Source: Butyrivibrio sp. (GTDB lineage: Bacteria; Bacillota; Clostridia; Lachnospirales; Lachnospiraceae). From it: a DNA stretch of 64,000 bases. Shown here in pieces: positions 19,723 to 28,513 of this stretch. The DNA lies in the NCBI GenBank assembly GCA_015056625.1, contig SVFY01000005.1:1-64000 (forward strand), given 5' to 3'. The position numbers and the translations under genes were made by a program. Numbering within the stretch: the first letter of the stretch is position 1; every line of letters begins with the position of its first letter. The notes beneath the pieces are model-generated. The model did no database searches, was not told where the DNA came from, and was given only the letters and a program-made list of their open reading frames with translations.

Positions 19723-22194
19723 GTGAATAATAAACTTTACAAGATGATGAACTGGCCTGAAATAGAAGAGATTATCTACTCTGATGGTGACAATCCTCAC
19801 AGAATACTTGGTGCTCACAAAGTTGGAAACAGTTACCTTGTTCAGGCTTTTTATCCAGATGCGGTTTCTATAAAGCTTTACATTGAGAACACTAAAAAGA
19901 GCTATGAAATGGAGCTTGCTGATGAGGCTGGTTTCTATGCTGTGATCGTGCCTTTTGTAGACAAGCTTAAATACCATTTTATTATCACGGATCAGGAAGG
20001 CGAAGAAACTAAGGTTTATGATCCATATGCTTTTGGGCCTCTCATGGACAGAGAGGACTTTATAAAGCTTGGAAGCGGTATCCACTTTAGGATTTATGAA
20101 AAGCTTGGCGCTCATCTCATGACAAGAAATGGGATCAAGGGCTGTGAGTTTGCTGTCTGGGCTCCATCTGCAGCCAGAGTCAGTGTAATAGGTGATTTTA
20201 ACAACTGGGATGGCAGGGTCTGCCAGATGCACAGGCTCGATCCCATAGGCGTGTTTGAGATCTTTATTCCTGAGGCCAAGGAAGGTGATGGCTATCAGTT
20301 TGAAATAAAGACCAGGAATGGAATGATCCTTAAAAGACCTGATCCCTATGCGATTCGTTCAAAGGGAGAAAACGGCGTTATCTCTGTAATTTCAGAGCTT
20401 AAGCAGATAGAATGGACTGATGAGAAGTGGATCGCAGGCAGAAAGAAGCTTGATCTGGATAAGGACCCTGTCTCAATTTGTGAGATAAGCCTTGAGGCCT
20501 TTGCTGGCAGACATGAAGGAAAGAGCACAATGGAAGAGATCACCAGAGATGTGCTTGACTATGTTTGCAACCACGGCTTTAATACTATCGAGCTGATGCC
20601 TGTAATGAAGCATGTTCCAGGACATTTCTATCACATCCTTGACTTCTTTGCGCTGGACGACATATACGGAACCGCCGAGGACTTCATGAGATTTATTGAT
20701 GCCTGCCATGAAGCAGGTATTAGGGTTATCCTTGACTGGGTTCCTACATTCTTCCCCAAGTCATCCTGTGGCCTTAGCGAATTTGACGGCAGAAGCCTTT
20801 ATGAGTATGCAGATCCAAGGATTGGAATACATCCAAGATCAGGAGATCTGATATTTGATTATGGAAGAAAAGAAGTGACAAACTTCCTTCTTTCCAATGC
20901 ACTGTTCTGGATCGATAACTTCCATATTGATGGAATAAGGACCTCTGATATTTCAAGGATCCTTTACCTTGACTACGACAGAAAGCCGGGAGAATGGATG
21001 CCAAATATCTACGGCGGAAATGAAAACCTTGAAGCCCTTGAATTCCTCAAACAGTTTACATCTGTTCTTCACAAGAACTACCCTGGAATAGTTCTTGTAA
21101 CCAAGGAAACAGCCTGCTGGCCTCATGTTACTGATAATATCGACGAGGGCGGACTTGGGTTTGACTTTAAGTGGAACAATGGCTGGAGCAGAGATTTCCT
21201 TTCATACATGGAAAATGACCCTCTCTTCAGAGCAGGACATCACGACGAGGTTACCTTCAGTCTCATCTACAGCTATACAGAAAGGTTCATTCTTGCTTTT
21301 ACCCATGAGGACATCGAAAAAGGTCTTGAGGGACTGTATTATCGAATGCCTGGAGATTCCTCCCAGAAGATGGCAAATCTACGACTTGCTGTAAGCTTTA
21401 TGATGGTTCATCCTGGCAGGAAACATTTGTACATGGAGCCTGATGCTCTGACTGTTGATCAGTCAGTATTCGTTGAAAACATGATAAAAGATCTTAATGA
21501 TCTTTATTACAAGAAACCGGCTCTTCATGCCTTTGATGGCAACGACACCGGCTTTGAATGGATAAATGTACTGGCATCTGATGAGTGCATGCTTGCTTTT
21601 GTTAGAAAAACCGACAATGACAATGAAATGCTTGTTGTAGTAGCCAACATGGCTGGCGTTGACAGGCGGTTTGAGATCGGAGTGCCTGCTGACGGAAGAT
21701 ACTTAGAGCTCTTTAATTCTGACAATACAAGCTACGGCGGAAAAGGTCTTATTAATCAGGGAAGAAAAGAAGCAAGAAGAAAAGAGTGTGATGGAAGAAA
21801 CTATTCCATCAGCATCGAGATGGCTCCGGTTTCACTTGCTATCTTTGGCTATACTCCATACACTGAGCAGGAGAAGAAGATAAGAGCGATCAAGGAAGAG
21901 CAGGAGATCAACAAGGAAAAAGAAAAACAAGAACGCATTGAAGCTCTTAAGAAGAAGCAGTCTTTAGAAGAAGAAAAGCTGCTTAGAGACCTTAAGCTTA
22001 AGTATGAAAAAGAGCTTATGGAGCAGGAAAAGGCCATCGAAGAAAAATATGAAAAGATTGAAGAAGAGAGGATCTTTAGCATAGTTTCAGAGGAAGCCTT
22101 AAAGAGAGTGTCTAAAAAGACAGCAACTAAAAAGACTGCTGCCAAAAAGAGCGCAGCACCAAAAAAGAGCGCACCTAATAAGAAAAAGTTGTAA
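19723..22194 (+). CDS. glgB: Glycogen branching enzyme homologue with replaced catalytic residues and Lys-rich tail
   Basis: The fold is that of GlgB: an N-terminal domain, a CBM48 (about residues 120-225), a GH13 barrel (about 240-600) and an all-beta C-domain. Alignment by eye to the four GH13 motifs shows every key residue changed. The region I His is Phe343 (VPTFFP instead of VPAHFP). The nucleophile Asp is Ser408, with a displaced Asp409 (GIRTSDI instead of GLRVDAV). The general acid Glu is Lys461 (VTKET instead of IAEES). The transition-state Asp is Glu529 (THEDI instead of SHDEV). After about residue 705 there is a long charged coiled coil and a KKTA/KKSA-type lysine-rich tail. GTG start with GGAGGG. 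Probably not a branching enzyme; a glycan-binding or scaffold role is inference. Confidence 0.88.
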   Translation: MNNKLYKMMNWPEIEEIIYSDGDNPHRILGAHKVGNSYLVQAFYPDAVSIKLYIENTKKSYEMELADEAGFYAVIVPFVDKLKYHFIITDQEGEETKVYDPYAFGPLMDREDFIKLGSGIHFRIYEKLGAHLMTRNGIKGCEFAVWAPSAARVSVIGDFNNWDGRVCQMHRLDPIGVFEIFIPEAKEGDGYQFEIKTRNGMILKRPDPYAIRSKGENGVISVISELKQIEWTDEKWIAGRKKLDLDKDPVSICEISLEAFAGRHEGKSTMEEITRDVLDYVCNHGFNTIELMPVMKHVPGHFYHILDFFALDDIYGTAEDFMRFIDACHEAGIRVILDWVPTFFPKSSCGLSEFDGRSLYEYADPRIGIHPRSGDLIFDYGRKEVTNFLLSNALFWIDNFHIDGIRTSDISRILYLDYDRKPGEWMPNIYGGNENLEALEFLKQFTSVLHKNYPGIVLVTKETACWPHVTDNIDEGGLGFDFKWNNGWSRDFLSYMENDPLFRAGHHDEVTFSLIYSYTERFILAFTHEDIEKGLEGLYYRMPGDSSQKMANLRLAVSFMMVHPGRKHLYMEPDALTVDQSVFVENMIKDLNDLYYKKPALHAFDGNDTGFEWINVLASDECMLAFVRKTDNDNEMLVVVANMAGVDRRFEIGVPADGRYLELFNSDNTSYGGKGLINQGRKEARRKECDGRNYSISIEMAPVSLAIFGYTPYTEQEKKIRAIKEEQEINKEKEKQERIEALKKKQSLEEEKLLRDLKLKYEKELMEQEKAIEEKYEKIEEERIFSIVSEEALKRVSKKTATKKTAAKKSAAPKKSAPNKKKL

Positions 22195-22233
22195 TTAGAT
22201 CAAATAAAATCTATAATGATTAAGTTGCATCTG

Positions 22234-22264
22234 TGGTGGATCCCATATCTTGTGGGATCCACCA
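22234..22264. repeat. Perfect 12-bp inverted repeat before the tRNA gene
   Basis: TGGTGGATCCCA (22234-22245) and its exact complement (22253-22264) surround a seven-base loop. There is no T tract, so it is not a standard intrinsic terminator. It could be a processing hairpin in the tRNA precursor, a terminator remnant after the glgB-like gene, or a protein site. Confidence 0.6.
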
Positions 22265-22282
22265 TGGCGCGATTTAAACTAT

Positions 22283-22355
22283 GCTGGAATAGCGCAGTCG
22301 GTAGCGCAACTGATTCGTAATCAGTAGGTCGAGGGTTCAAGTCCCTTTTCCAGCT
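22283..22355 (+). tRNA. tRNA-Thr (anticodon CGT)
   Basis: The 73 bases fold as a full cloverleaf. The acceptor GCTGGAA pairs with TTCCAGC, the D stem is GCGC/GCGC, and the anticodon stem ACTGA/TCAGT surrounds TTCGTAA with anticodon CGT. The T arm is GAGGG/CCCTT with loop TTCAAGT. The discriminator base is T and no CCA is encoded. The predicted tRNA reads ACG threonine codons. The anticodon and T arm resemble Bacillus tRNA-Thr, supporting the assignment. Confidence 0.92.
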
Positions 22356-22372
22356 CTTCAAATTCAAAAAAG

Positions 22373-22404
22373 GAGACAACATGTTGTATTGTTGTCTCTT
22401 TTTT
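22373..22404 (+). terminator. Rho-independent terminator after tRNA-Thr
   Basis: GAGACAAC (22373-22380) pairs perfectly with GTTGTCTC (22391-22398) around a ten-base loop, followed by six T residues; the flanking A-run extends the pairing. Confidence 0.85.
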
Positions 22405-22479
22405 GTGTTATAATAATATGTCGAATTATTTTTTATGCATTGGAACTTAATTACAGTTCAGTGCGGAGAGGGTATAACC

Positions 22480-23004
22480 ATGAAAGAATTAAAAGATTAC
22501 GTACGTACAATACCGGATTTTCCTGAGAAGGGCATTATGTTCAGAGATATCACATCTGTACTTCAGGATGCCGAGGGGTTCAAACTTGCAATTGATAAGA
22601 TGCAGGACCTTGTAAAGGACCTTGATTTTGATGTTGTACTTGGAGCTGAGTCAAGAGGCTTTATCTTCAGTGCACCTATCGCATATAACAGAGGCAAGGC
22701 ACTTGTGCCAGTAAGAAAGAAGGGTAAGCTTCCTTGCGAGACAGTAGAAGTTTCATATGACCTTGAGTATGGTCAGGCTACACTTGAGCTTCATAAGGAT
22801 TCAATAAAGCCTGGACAGAAGGTTCTTTTAGTAGATGACCTTATGGCTACTGGCGGAACAATCGAAGCTATGATTAAGCTTGTTGAGATGCTTGGCGGAG
22901 AAGTAGCAGGAATCCTTGTTCTTATGGAACTTAAGGGACTTAAGGGCAGAGAGAGACTTAGCAAATACAGATTAGACGCAGCACTTAGTTACGAAGGGAA
23001 ATAA
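22480..23004 (+). CDS. apt: Adenine phosphoribosyltransferase
   Basis: Apt salvages adenine to AMP using PRPP. The protein begins MKELKDYVRTIPDFPEKGI, the usual Apt N-terminus, and carries the PRPP-binding loop VLLVDDLMATGGTIEAM (about residues 122-138). I place the start at ATG 22480, preceded by GGAGAGGG; an earlier in-frame ATG at 22435 would add an unconserved leader without a ribosome site. This gives 174 residues, standard for the family. The relA gene follows after five bases, a pairing also seen in Bacillus. Confidence 0.96.
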   Translation: MKELKDYVRTIPDFPEKGIMFRDITSVLQDAEGFKLAIDKMQDLVKDLDFDVVLGAESRGFIFSAPIAYNRGKALVPVRKKGKLPCETVEVSYDLEYGQATLELHKDSIKPGQKVLLVDDLMATGGTIEAMIKLVEMLGGEVAGILVLMELKGLKGRERLSKYRLDAALSYEGK

Positions 23005-23009
23005 TCTTA

Positions 23010-25292
23010 ATGCCGCAACACTTCGATGACGGAAAAATTGAAGCAATCCCTGAGTTTCAAAGCCCTGAGAGACTGTATCAGGATCTTATCGACAGAGTAA
23101 AAAGGTACCATCCATCTGACGATATCTCCCTGATCGAGAAGGCCTACAATCAGGCAGCTGAGGCACATGAGGGACAACTGCGCAAATCTGGTGAACCATA
23201 CATCATTCACCCGCTGTGCGTAGCTATAATCCTTGCTGATCTTGAGATGGACAAAGAGACCATCGCAGCAGGGCTTCTTCATGATGTCGTTGAAGATACC
23301 ATCTGTACAAAAGAGGAAATAGAGAGCTTTTTTGGTAGTGATGTTGCGCTACTTGTTGACGGAGTAACCAAACTGACTGCTCTGCAGCTTACATCTGATA
23401 ACACAGGCAAGACTCCTGAGCAGCTTGATATGCAGGCTCAGAATCTTCGTAAGATGTTCCTGGCCATGGCCAAGGATATAAGGGTCATCCTGATAAAGCT
23501 TGCGGACAGACTTCACAATATGCGTACTCTTGAGCATATGCCTCCTGAGAAACAGTTGAGGATCGCCCAGGAGACGCTGGATATCTATTCACCAATTGCC
23601 GGAAGACTTGGTATCAGCAGGATCAAGGTTGAACTTGATGACCTTTCCTTAAAATACCTAAAGCCTGATGTATACAAGGACCTCTCTGAAAAGGTTGCTC
23701 AGCGAAAGAGCGAGAGAGAAAAGTATGTAGAGGACATCTGCGAAAATGTAAGAAAGAATATTGAGGCAGCTGGCATCAAGGGTGAAGTCAACGGAAGAGT
23801 AAAACACTTCTTCAGCATCTATAAAAAGATGCGCAACCAAAATAAAACTCTTGATCAGATTTATGATCTTTTTGCTATACGTATCATAGTTGATACTGTT
23901 AAGGACTGTTACGCAGCCCTTGGTGTTATCCATGAACTGTATAAGCCTATCCCTGGCAGGTTCAAGGATTACATTGCGATGCCCAAGCCCAACATGTACC
24001 AGTCGCTTCATACAACACTTATTGGACAGACTGGTCAGCCCTTTGAGATCCAGATAAGGACCTATGACATGCACAGGGCTGCTGAATACGGTATCGCAGC
24101 TCACTGGAAGTACAAGGAATCTTCTGATGGCAAAAAGGCTGATAACGGTGAGGAAGAAAAGCTCACCTGGCTTCGTCAGATCCTTGAGTGGCAACAGGAT
24201 CTTTCTGATAACCAGGAGTTCATGAGTCTTCTAAAGAGCGATCTGAATCTCTTTTCAGAAGATGTATATTGCTTTACTCCAACAGGAGAAGTTAAGAACC
24301 TGCCTGCAGGATCAACACCTATCGATTTTGCTTACAGCATACACTCCGCAGTTGGCAATAAGATGATAGGAGCCAAGGTCAATGGCAAGCTTGTGCCTAT
24401 TGATTACAAGATCCAGAACGGCGACAGAATTGAGGTTGTAACCAGCCAGAACTCAAAGGGACCAAGCAGGGACTGGCTTTCAATCGCAAAATCAACCTCC
24501 ACCAAGAATAAGATCAACCAGTGGTTCAGACATGAACTTAAGGAGGAGAATATCCTTAAGGGAAAAGAGCTGCTGATAGAATATTGCAAAAGTAAGGGAT
24601 TGGACTATTTTGCCATTGCCAAGCCTGAATACCAGGCGATTGTAACAAGGAAATACGGCTTCCACGAATGGGAGGCTGTTCTTGCAGCTGTGGGCCATGG
24701 CGGACTTAAAGAAGGCCAGATCATCAACAAGATATTAGAGCTTGGAGATAAGGAACACAAGCGCAATATCACTGATGAAGAGGTACTTGCTGCAGTTGCA
24801 GAATCCAACGTCACACCTCAGGTTTCAGGTTCTGACAACGCTATTATCGTTAAGGGCGTTCATGATGTTGCAGTAAGATTTTCCAAGTGCTGCAATCCGG
24901 TTCCAGGTGATGATATCTGCGGATTTGTAACAAGAGGAAGAGGCGTTTCAATACACAGACGAGACTGCGTCAATGTAGTCAAGATGCAGGAAGAGGACAG
25001 AACAAGGCTTATTGAGGCAAGATGGCAGAGCGATACCGGAGCATCAGGCGGTAAATATGCTGCAACCATCAAGATCTTTGCCAATAACAGAAGCGGTCTT
25101 CTTGCTGATATATCAAGGGCCCTTACAGAAAAAGATATTGATATCCTGTCCATGAATACCAGAACCAGCAAGCAGGGACTTGCTACCATGGAGACATCCT
25201 TCCAGGTTTCTTCAAGGGATCAGCTAAGGGACATTGTGGACAAAATCAGACAGATAGACAGCGTTATCGACATTGAAAGGACAACAGGCTGA
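23010..25292 (+). CDS. relA: Bifunctional (p)ppGpp synthetase/hydrolase (Rel)
   Basis: This long RSH protein makes and degrades (p)ppGpp, the stringent-response alarmone. The 760 residues show the hydrolase HD domain with intact GLLHDVVEDT (about residues 87-96) and the synthetase domain with FAIRIIVDTVKDCYAALG. The TGS domain starts at VYCFTPTGEVKNLPAGSTPIDFAYSIHS (split here only as a positional marker, about 416-443). The conserved-cysteine domain has SKCCNPVPGDDICGFVTRG, and a C-terminal ACT domain follows. The intact HD argues for a bifunctional Rel rather than a synthetase-only RelA. It follows apt by five bases and overlaps the next gene by one base. Confidence 0.96.
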   Translation: MPQHFDDGKIEAIPEFQSPERLYQDLIDRVKRYHPSDDISLIEKAYNQAAEAHEGQLRKSGEPYIIHPLCVAIILADLEMDKETIAAGLLHDVVEDTICTKEEIESFFGSDVALLVDGVTKLTALQLTSDNTGKTPEQLDMQAQNLRKMFLAMAKDIRVILIKLADRLHNMRTLEHMPPEKQLRIAQETLDIYSPIAGRLGISRIKVELDDLSLKYLKPDVYKDLSEKVAQRKSEREKYVEDICENVRKNIEAAGIKGEVNGRVKHFFSIYKKMRNQNKTLDQIYDLFAIRIIVDTVKDCYAALGVIHELYKPIPGRFKDYIAMPKPNMYQSLHTTLIGQTGQPFEIQIRTYDMHRAAEYGIAAHWKYKESSDGKKADNGEEEKLTWLRQILEWQQDLSDNQEFMSLLKSDLNLFSEDVYCFTPTGEVKNLPAGSTPIDFAYSIHSAVGNKMIGAKVNGKLVPIDYKIQNGDRIEVVTSQNSKGPSRDWLSIAKSTSTKNKINQWFRHELKEENILKGKELLIEYCKSKGLDYFAIAKPEYQAIVTRKYGFHEWEAVLAAVGHGGLKEGQIINKILELGDKEHKRNITDEEVLAAVAESNVTPQVSGSDNAIIVKGVHDVAVRFSKCCNPVPGDDICGFVTRGRGVSIHRRDCVNVVKMQEEDRTRLIEARWQSDTGASGGKYAATIKIFANNRSGLLADISRALTEKDIDILSMNTRTSKQGLATMETSFQVSSRDQLRDIVDKIRQIDSVIDIERTTG

Positions 25293-25942
25293 TGGCTGAT
25301 ACTAAGGTTGGAATGTTCACACTGGGCATGATCGGCACCAACTGCTACTTTGTTTTTAAAGAGAATGAAGAAGACGAAGCAGGCAACAGACATTGCATCT
25401 TTTTTGATCCTGCCGACAAAGGGGCCAGGATTTTCGATGCATTACAGGAAAACAAGATCGTGGTTGATCTTATCCTTTTAACCCATGGACATTTTGATCA
25501 TATTGGCGGAGCGAAAGAGCTTAAGGAGTTATCCGGAGCAAAGCTTGGGTGCCTTCGTGAAGAGGAAGCTCTTTGCAAGGATCCTTACCTTAACCTTTCA
25601 AATAACTATGGCATGAATCTTACTGTTTCGCCGGATATTCTCTATAGCGATGGCGAAGAGATAAATGCTGCAGGCTTAAAGTGCAAGGTGCTTAAAACTC
25701 CTGGACATACTTCAGGCGGATGTTGCTATTATTTTGAAGATGGCAATATCCTCATAAGCGGTGATACTCTGTTTGAGGAATCTGTGGGAAGAACAGACTT
25801 TCCGACTAGTTCAACCAGCGAGCTGATATCTTCCGTCAAAGAAAAGATATTTGTGCTACCGGATGAAACCATTGTTTATCCGGGACATGGAGAAGTGACC
25901 ACTGTTGGCCACGAGAAACAGTATAATCCATTTATTATTTAA
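25292..25942 (+). CDS. Metallo-beta-lactamase-fold hydrolase, glyoxalase II-like
   Basis: The 216-residue protein has the full binuclear metal signature: THGHFDHIGG (HxHxDH), then PGHTSGG with a metal His, SGDTLF with the bridging Asp, and a final PGHGE His. This is the group often annotated as hydroxyacylglutathione hydrolase or YcbL-like, though thiol-ester substrates cannot be confirmed and glutathione is usually absent in such anaerobes. The start codon overlaps the relA stop (TGATG), so translation is coupled. A similar hydrolase follows relA in several Firmicutes. Confidence 0.92.
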   Translation: MADTKVGMFTLGMIGTNCYFVFKENEEDEAGNRHCIFFDPADKGARIFDALQENKIVVDLILLTHGHFDHIGGAKELKELSGAKLGCLREEEALCKDPYLNLSNNYGMNLTVSPDILYSDGEEINAAGLKCKVLKTPGHTSGGCCYYFEDGNILISGDTLFEESVGRTDFPTSSTSELISSVKEKIFVLPDETIVYPGHGEVTTVGHEKQYNPFII

Positions 25943-25946
25943 GAAA

Positions 25947-27365
25947 ATGCAGATAATTTACATTAAAGAAGACAAGTTCCAATATGATATCCACTCCCTT
26001 TACAAGGCGTTTTACCCAACAGAGCAGATAAGGGTGATCGTAGGAGAAAGGGGGTCAAACCCTGAAAAAGAAAAGGATATTTCACCAAATGATGAGATAT
26101 CCTTTATTGATGTAAACAAGAGTAAAAATGACCTGAAAAAAGAAATCTATTTACGTCTTTCTCAAAAGACAAACAAGTCTCTTCCCTGGGGAGACCTTAC
26201 AGGGATCCGTCCTACAAGAATAGCCATGAATCTTCTTGAGGAGGGCAGGTCTGATACTGAAATACAGGAATATATGAAGGATACTTATCTTGTTTCTGAT
26301 GACAAGATAAATATCGCCATAGATATAGCAAAAAGAGAAAAAGATATTCTTAAGGACATTGATTATTTAAATGGTTACAGTCTTTACATAGGTATTCCAT
26401 TTTGTCCGACAACATGTCTTTACTGCTCGTTTACTTCCTATCCAATAGGAGCCTACAGCGGTATAGTCGATGATTATATTTCATGTCTTGAAAAAGAGAT
26501 CGATTATGTGGCTGAAAACTTTTTGGATAAAACTCTTGATACAGTCTATATTGGCGGCGGTACTCCAACAACCTTAGAGCCTGACCAGATAAGAAGACTT
26601 ATTGGATATCTGAGAAAAAAGATTGATCTGTCCAAGGTAAAAGAGTTTACGGTAGAATCTGGAAGACCTGATTCTATTACAAGAGAAAAGCTTCGCGCCA
26701 TGAAGGAAATGGGGGTAACCAGAATTTCAGTAAACCCTCAGACCATGAGCGATGAAACTCTTCGCCTCATTGGAAGGCGCCATAGCGTATCGCAGCTTGT
26801 GGATGCTTTTAAAATGGCAAGGGAAGAGGGATTTGATAATATAAATATGGACATTATCCTGGGACTTCCAGGTGAAGACAGCAGTGACGTTGAACACACC
26901 ATAAGCGAGATAAAAAAGCTTGACCCGGATGATCTTACAGTCCATTGCCTTGCAATAAAGAGAGGTTCAAAGCTCTTTGAGGTTATAAGAGAAAAAGAAA
27001 TATCAGGTAACCTTAAAATCCCCATGCTGGATACCATGTCTGACATAGAGAATATGGCAAGGATCGCTGCTAAAGGCGCTGCAGATATGGGGCTTAAACC
27101 CTATTATCTGTACAGGCAGAAGAATATTAGCGGAAACTTTGAAAACACAGGTTACGCAAGAGATGACAAAGCTGGCATCTACAATATCCTCATTAACGAG
27201 GAGGTTCAGTCAATAGTAGCTTTGGGAGCTGGAACTGTTACCAAAAGGGTCTTTCATCAGGGCGGTAGAATTGAAAGATGCGACAATGTAAAGGATGTTA
27301 AGCTGTATATGGATAACATCCAGGAAATGATAGATAGAAAGAAGAAACTCTTTGAAGAAGAATAG
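25947..27365 (+). CDS. hemZ: Coproporphyrinogen dehydrogenase-like radical SAM protein HemZ
   Basis: This radical SAM enzyme has a 4Fe-4S motif C-P-T-T-C-L-Y-C (CxxxCxxC) at about residue 153, followed by the HemN/HemZ-type GGGTPT motif and an IMDLI-like NMDIILGLPGE stretch. The N-terminal 140 residues match HemZ rather than HemW. I prefer ATG 25947 (472 residues), just after the preceding stop, over a TTG at 25905 inside the hydrolase gene. Ribosome site is weak, so coupling to the upstream gene is likely. In families with HemZ the true reaction is uncertain; no other haem genes lie nearby, so a role other than haem synthesis is possible. Confidence 0.88.
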   Translation: MQIIYIKEDKFQYDIHSLYKAFYPTEQIRVIVGERGSNPEKEKDISPNDEISFIDVNKSKNDLKKEIYLRLSQKTNKSLPWGDLTGIRPTRIAMNLLEEGRSDTEIQEYMKDTYLVSDDKINIAIDIAKREKDILKDIDYLNGYSLYIGIPFCPTTCLYCSFTSYPIGAYSGIVDDYISCLEKEIDYVAENFLDKTLDTVYIGGGTPTTLEPDQIRRLIGYLRKKIDLSKVKEFTVESGRPDSITREKLRAMKEMGVTRISVNPQTMSDETLRLIGRRHSVSQLVDAFKMAREEGFDNINMDIILGLPGEDSSDVEHTISEIKKLDPDDLTVHCLAIKRGSKLFEVIREKEISGNLKIPMLDTMSDIENMARIAAKGAADMGLKPYYLYRQKNISGNFENTGYARDDKAGIYNILINEEVQSIVALGAGTVTKRVFHQGGRIERCDNVKDVKLYMDNIQEMIDRKKKLFEEE

Positions 27366-28344
27366 AGCAATAAAAAACATACTGTGTATCATATTAATGT
27401 CTGCTTTTCTGGTGGCCTGTCAGGTAGAAAACGATCAGTTTGCTGGTGACACCTTATCAATACCAGAGGATACTTCCTTTAATGAACAGGTTGCAAAAAC
27501 AGATGAACCAAGCGAAGTTTTAACGGATAACAGCAGTACAGAGGATGATATGAATGATGCTTTAAAACCTGATCATCCATTCGGAGCCGGCGTGTTTTCC
27601 TGGGATCATCTGGCGGATGAAGAGGATGTTGAGTGTCTTGTAAAGAATAATATTACTGAGATCTATCAGTATATCAAGCCTGAGTATTCTGATGAAGAGA
27701 TAGTTTCTTTTCTTGAGAGAATGTCAGATAAGGGTATAGATGTATATATTCTTGACGGCGAACCAACCTGGTCTTATAAAGAAAATCTTCGCTATGCAGA
27801 AGCGGTGATAGACAGGATTGCTTACATCAACAATTATGTCAGCAGGAGAGATCGGATAATTGGTGTTGTCTACGATATAGAACCTTATGTCCTTGATAAG
27901 TGGCACAGCTCGCCACAGCTTATCATGGATGAGTATGCTGAAAACATGAAGGCATTAAAGGACAAGATCGAAAGACGAAGCTATAACATAGAGATGTGCG
28001 TCTGTGTGCCATATTCATTTGATCTTATGGGCTATGAAGAGCACTTATACAGTCTTATCGACAGCGCAGATCAGGTGCTGGTACTTAATTACAACAAGGC
28101 CAATGAGATAGAAGATATAAGAACAGAAATGCAGATGGCTGGTGATCTTGGTAAGAGGATTATAACAGTGTATGAACTGCAGCCAGGGCTTCTTTCTCAG
28201 ACCAATAACAGTGTTACCTATTACAAAGATGGCCTTGGTGCCATAAAGATAAGCTATGAAAATATGTTAAATGCATATGAAGAAAGAAAGCTTGGGATCG
28301 CGTACCACACCCTTGAATATCTCAAGGTTTTAAGTTCAAAGTAA
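27352..28344 (+). CDS. Putative lipoprotein, TIM-barrel-like, unknown function
   Basis: I do not recognise a characterised family. The first 24 residues form a lipoprotein signal with lipobox L-V-A-C. A Ser/Thr/Asp-rich linker of about 40 residues leads to a roughly 255-residue domain that starts GAGVFSWDH. Its alternating helices and strands, with motifs such as YILDGEPTWS, GVVYDIEPYVLDKW and VLVLNYNKA, look like a glycoside-hydrolase-type barrel. Acidic residues in the DIEP and DGEP strand ends could be catalytic. The TTG start overlaps hemZ by 14 bases and there is no strong ribosome site, so it is probably translationally coupled. A terminator follows. Confidence 0.75.
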   Translation: MKKNRAIKNILCIILMSAFLVACQVENDQFAGDTLSIPEDTSFNEQVAKTDEPSEVLTDNSSTEDDMNDALKPDHPFGAGVFSWDHLADEEDVECLVKNNITEIYQYIKPEYSDEEIVSFLERMSDKGIDVYILDGEPTWSYKENLRYAEAVIDRIAYINNYVSRRDRIIGVVYDIEPYVLDKWHSSPQLIMDEYAENMKALKDKIERRSYNIEMCVCVPYSFDLMGYEEHLYSLIDSADQVLVLNYNKANEIEDIRTEMQMAGDLGKRIITVYELQPGLLSQTNNSVTYYKDGLGAIKISYENMLNAYEERKLGIAYHTLEYLKVLSSK

Positions 28345-28357
28345 ACTAAAAACATTG

Positions 28358-28393
28358 CCCTCTTTAGAATTTTATTTCTTAAGAGGGTTTTTT
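28358..28393 (+). terminator. Rho-independent terminator ending the apt-relA-hemZ unit
   Basis: CCCTCTTTAGAA (28358-28369) pairs with TTCTTAAGAGGG (28376-28387) with one mismatch around a six-base loop, followed by six T residues. Confidence 0.85.
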
Positions 28394-28470
28394 ATATGAT
28401 AATTTTAATTCAAAATAGTGTTTTTTTTATTTAATCTTTATAGCTTATCCTGCCTGCAGTTATTATGATT

Positions 28471-28510
28471 AAGTTATAAGATATGCTTATTATGAGGGAC
28501 ATTATAACTT
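28471..28510. promoter_or_regulatory. Inverted repeat enclosing the ribosome site of the first exosortase-locus gene
   Basis: AAGTTATAA (28471-28479) and TTATAACTT (28502-28510) are exact complements flanking GAGGGAC, the only ribosome-site-like sequence before ATG 28514. If transcribed, the stem would close over the ribosome site; as DNA it could be an operator. AT-rich composition makes chance possible. Confidence 0.35.
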
Positions 28511-28513
28511 ATC

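Noticed and set aside
19372-20232. A 286-codon minus-strand frame across the DUF1015/glgB-like junction
   Set aside because: It overlaps two real + strand genes and an intergenic ribosome site, and shows no recognisable domain.
19723-22194. The glgB-like gene as a decaying pseudogene
   Set aside because: The frame is open over its full length with good codon use, an intact ribosome site and well-kept non-catalytic motifs, so the catalytic replacements look specific.
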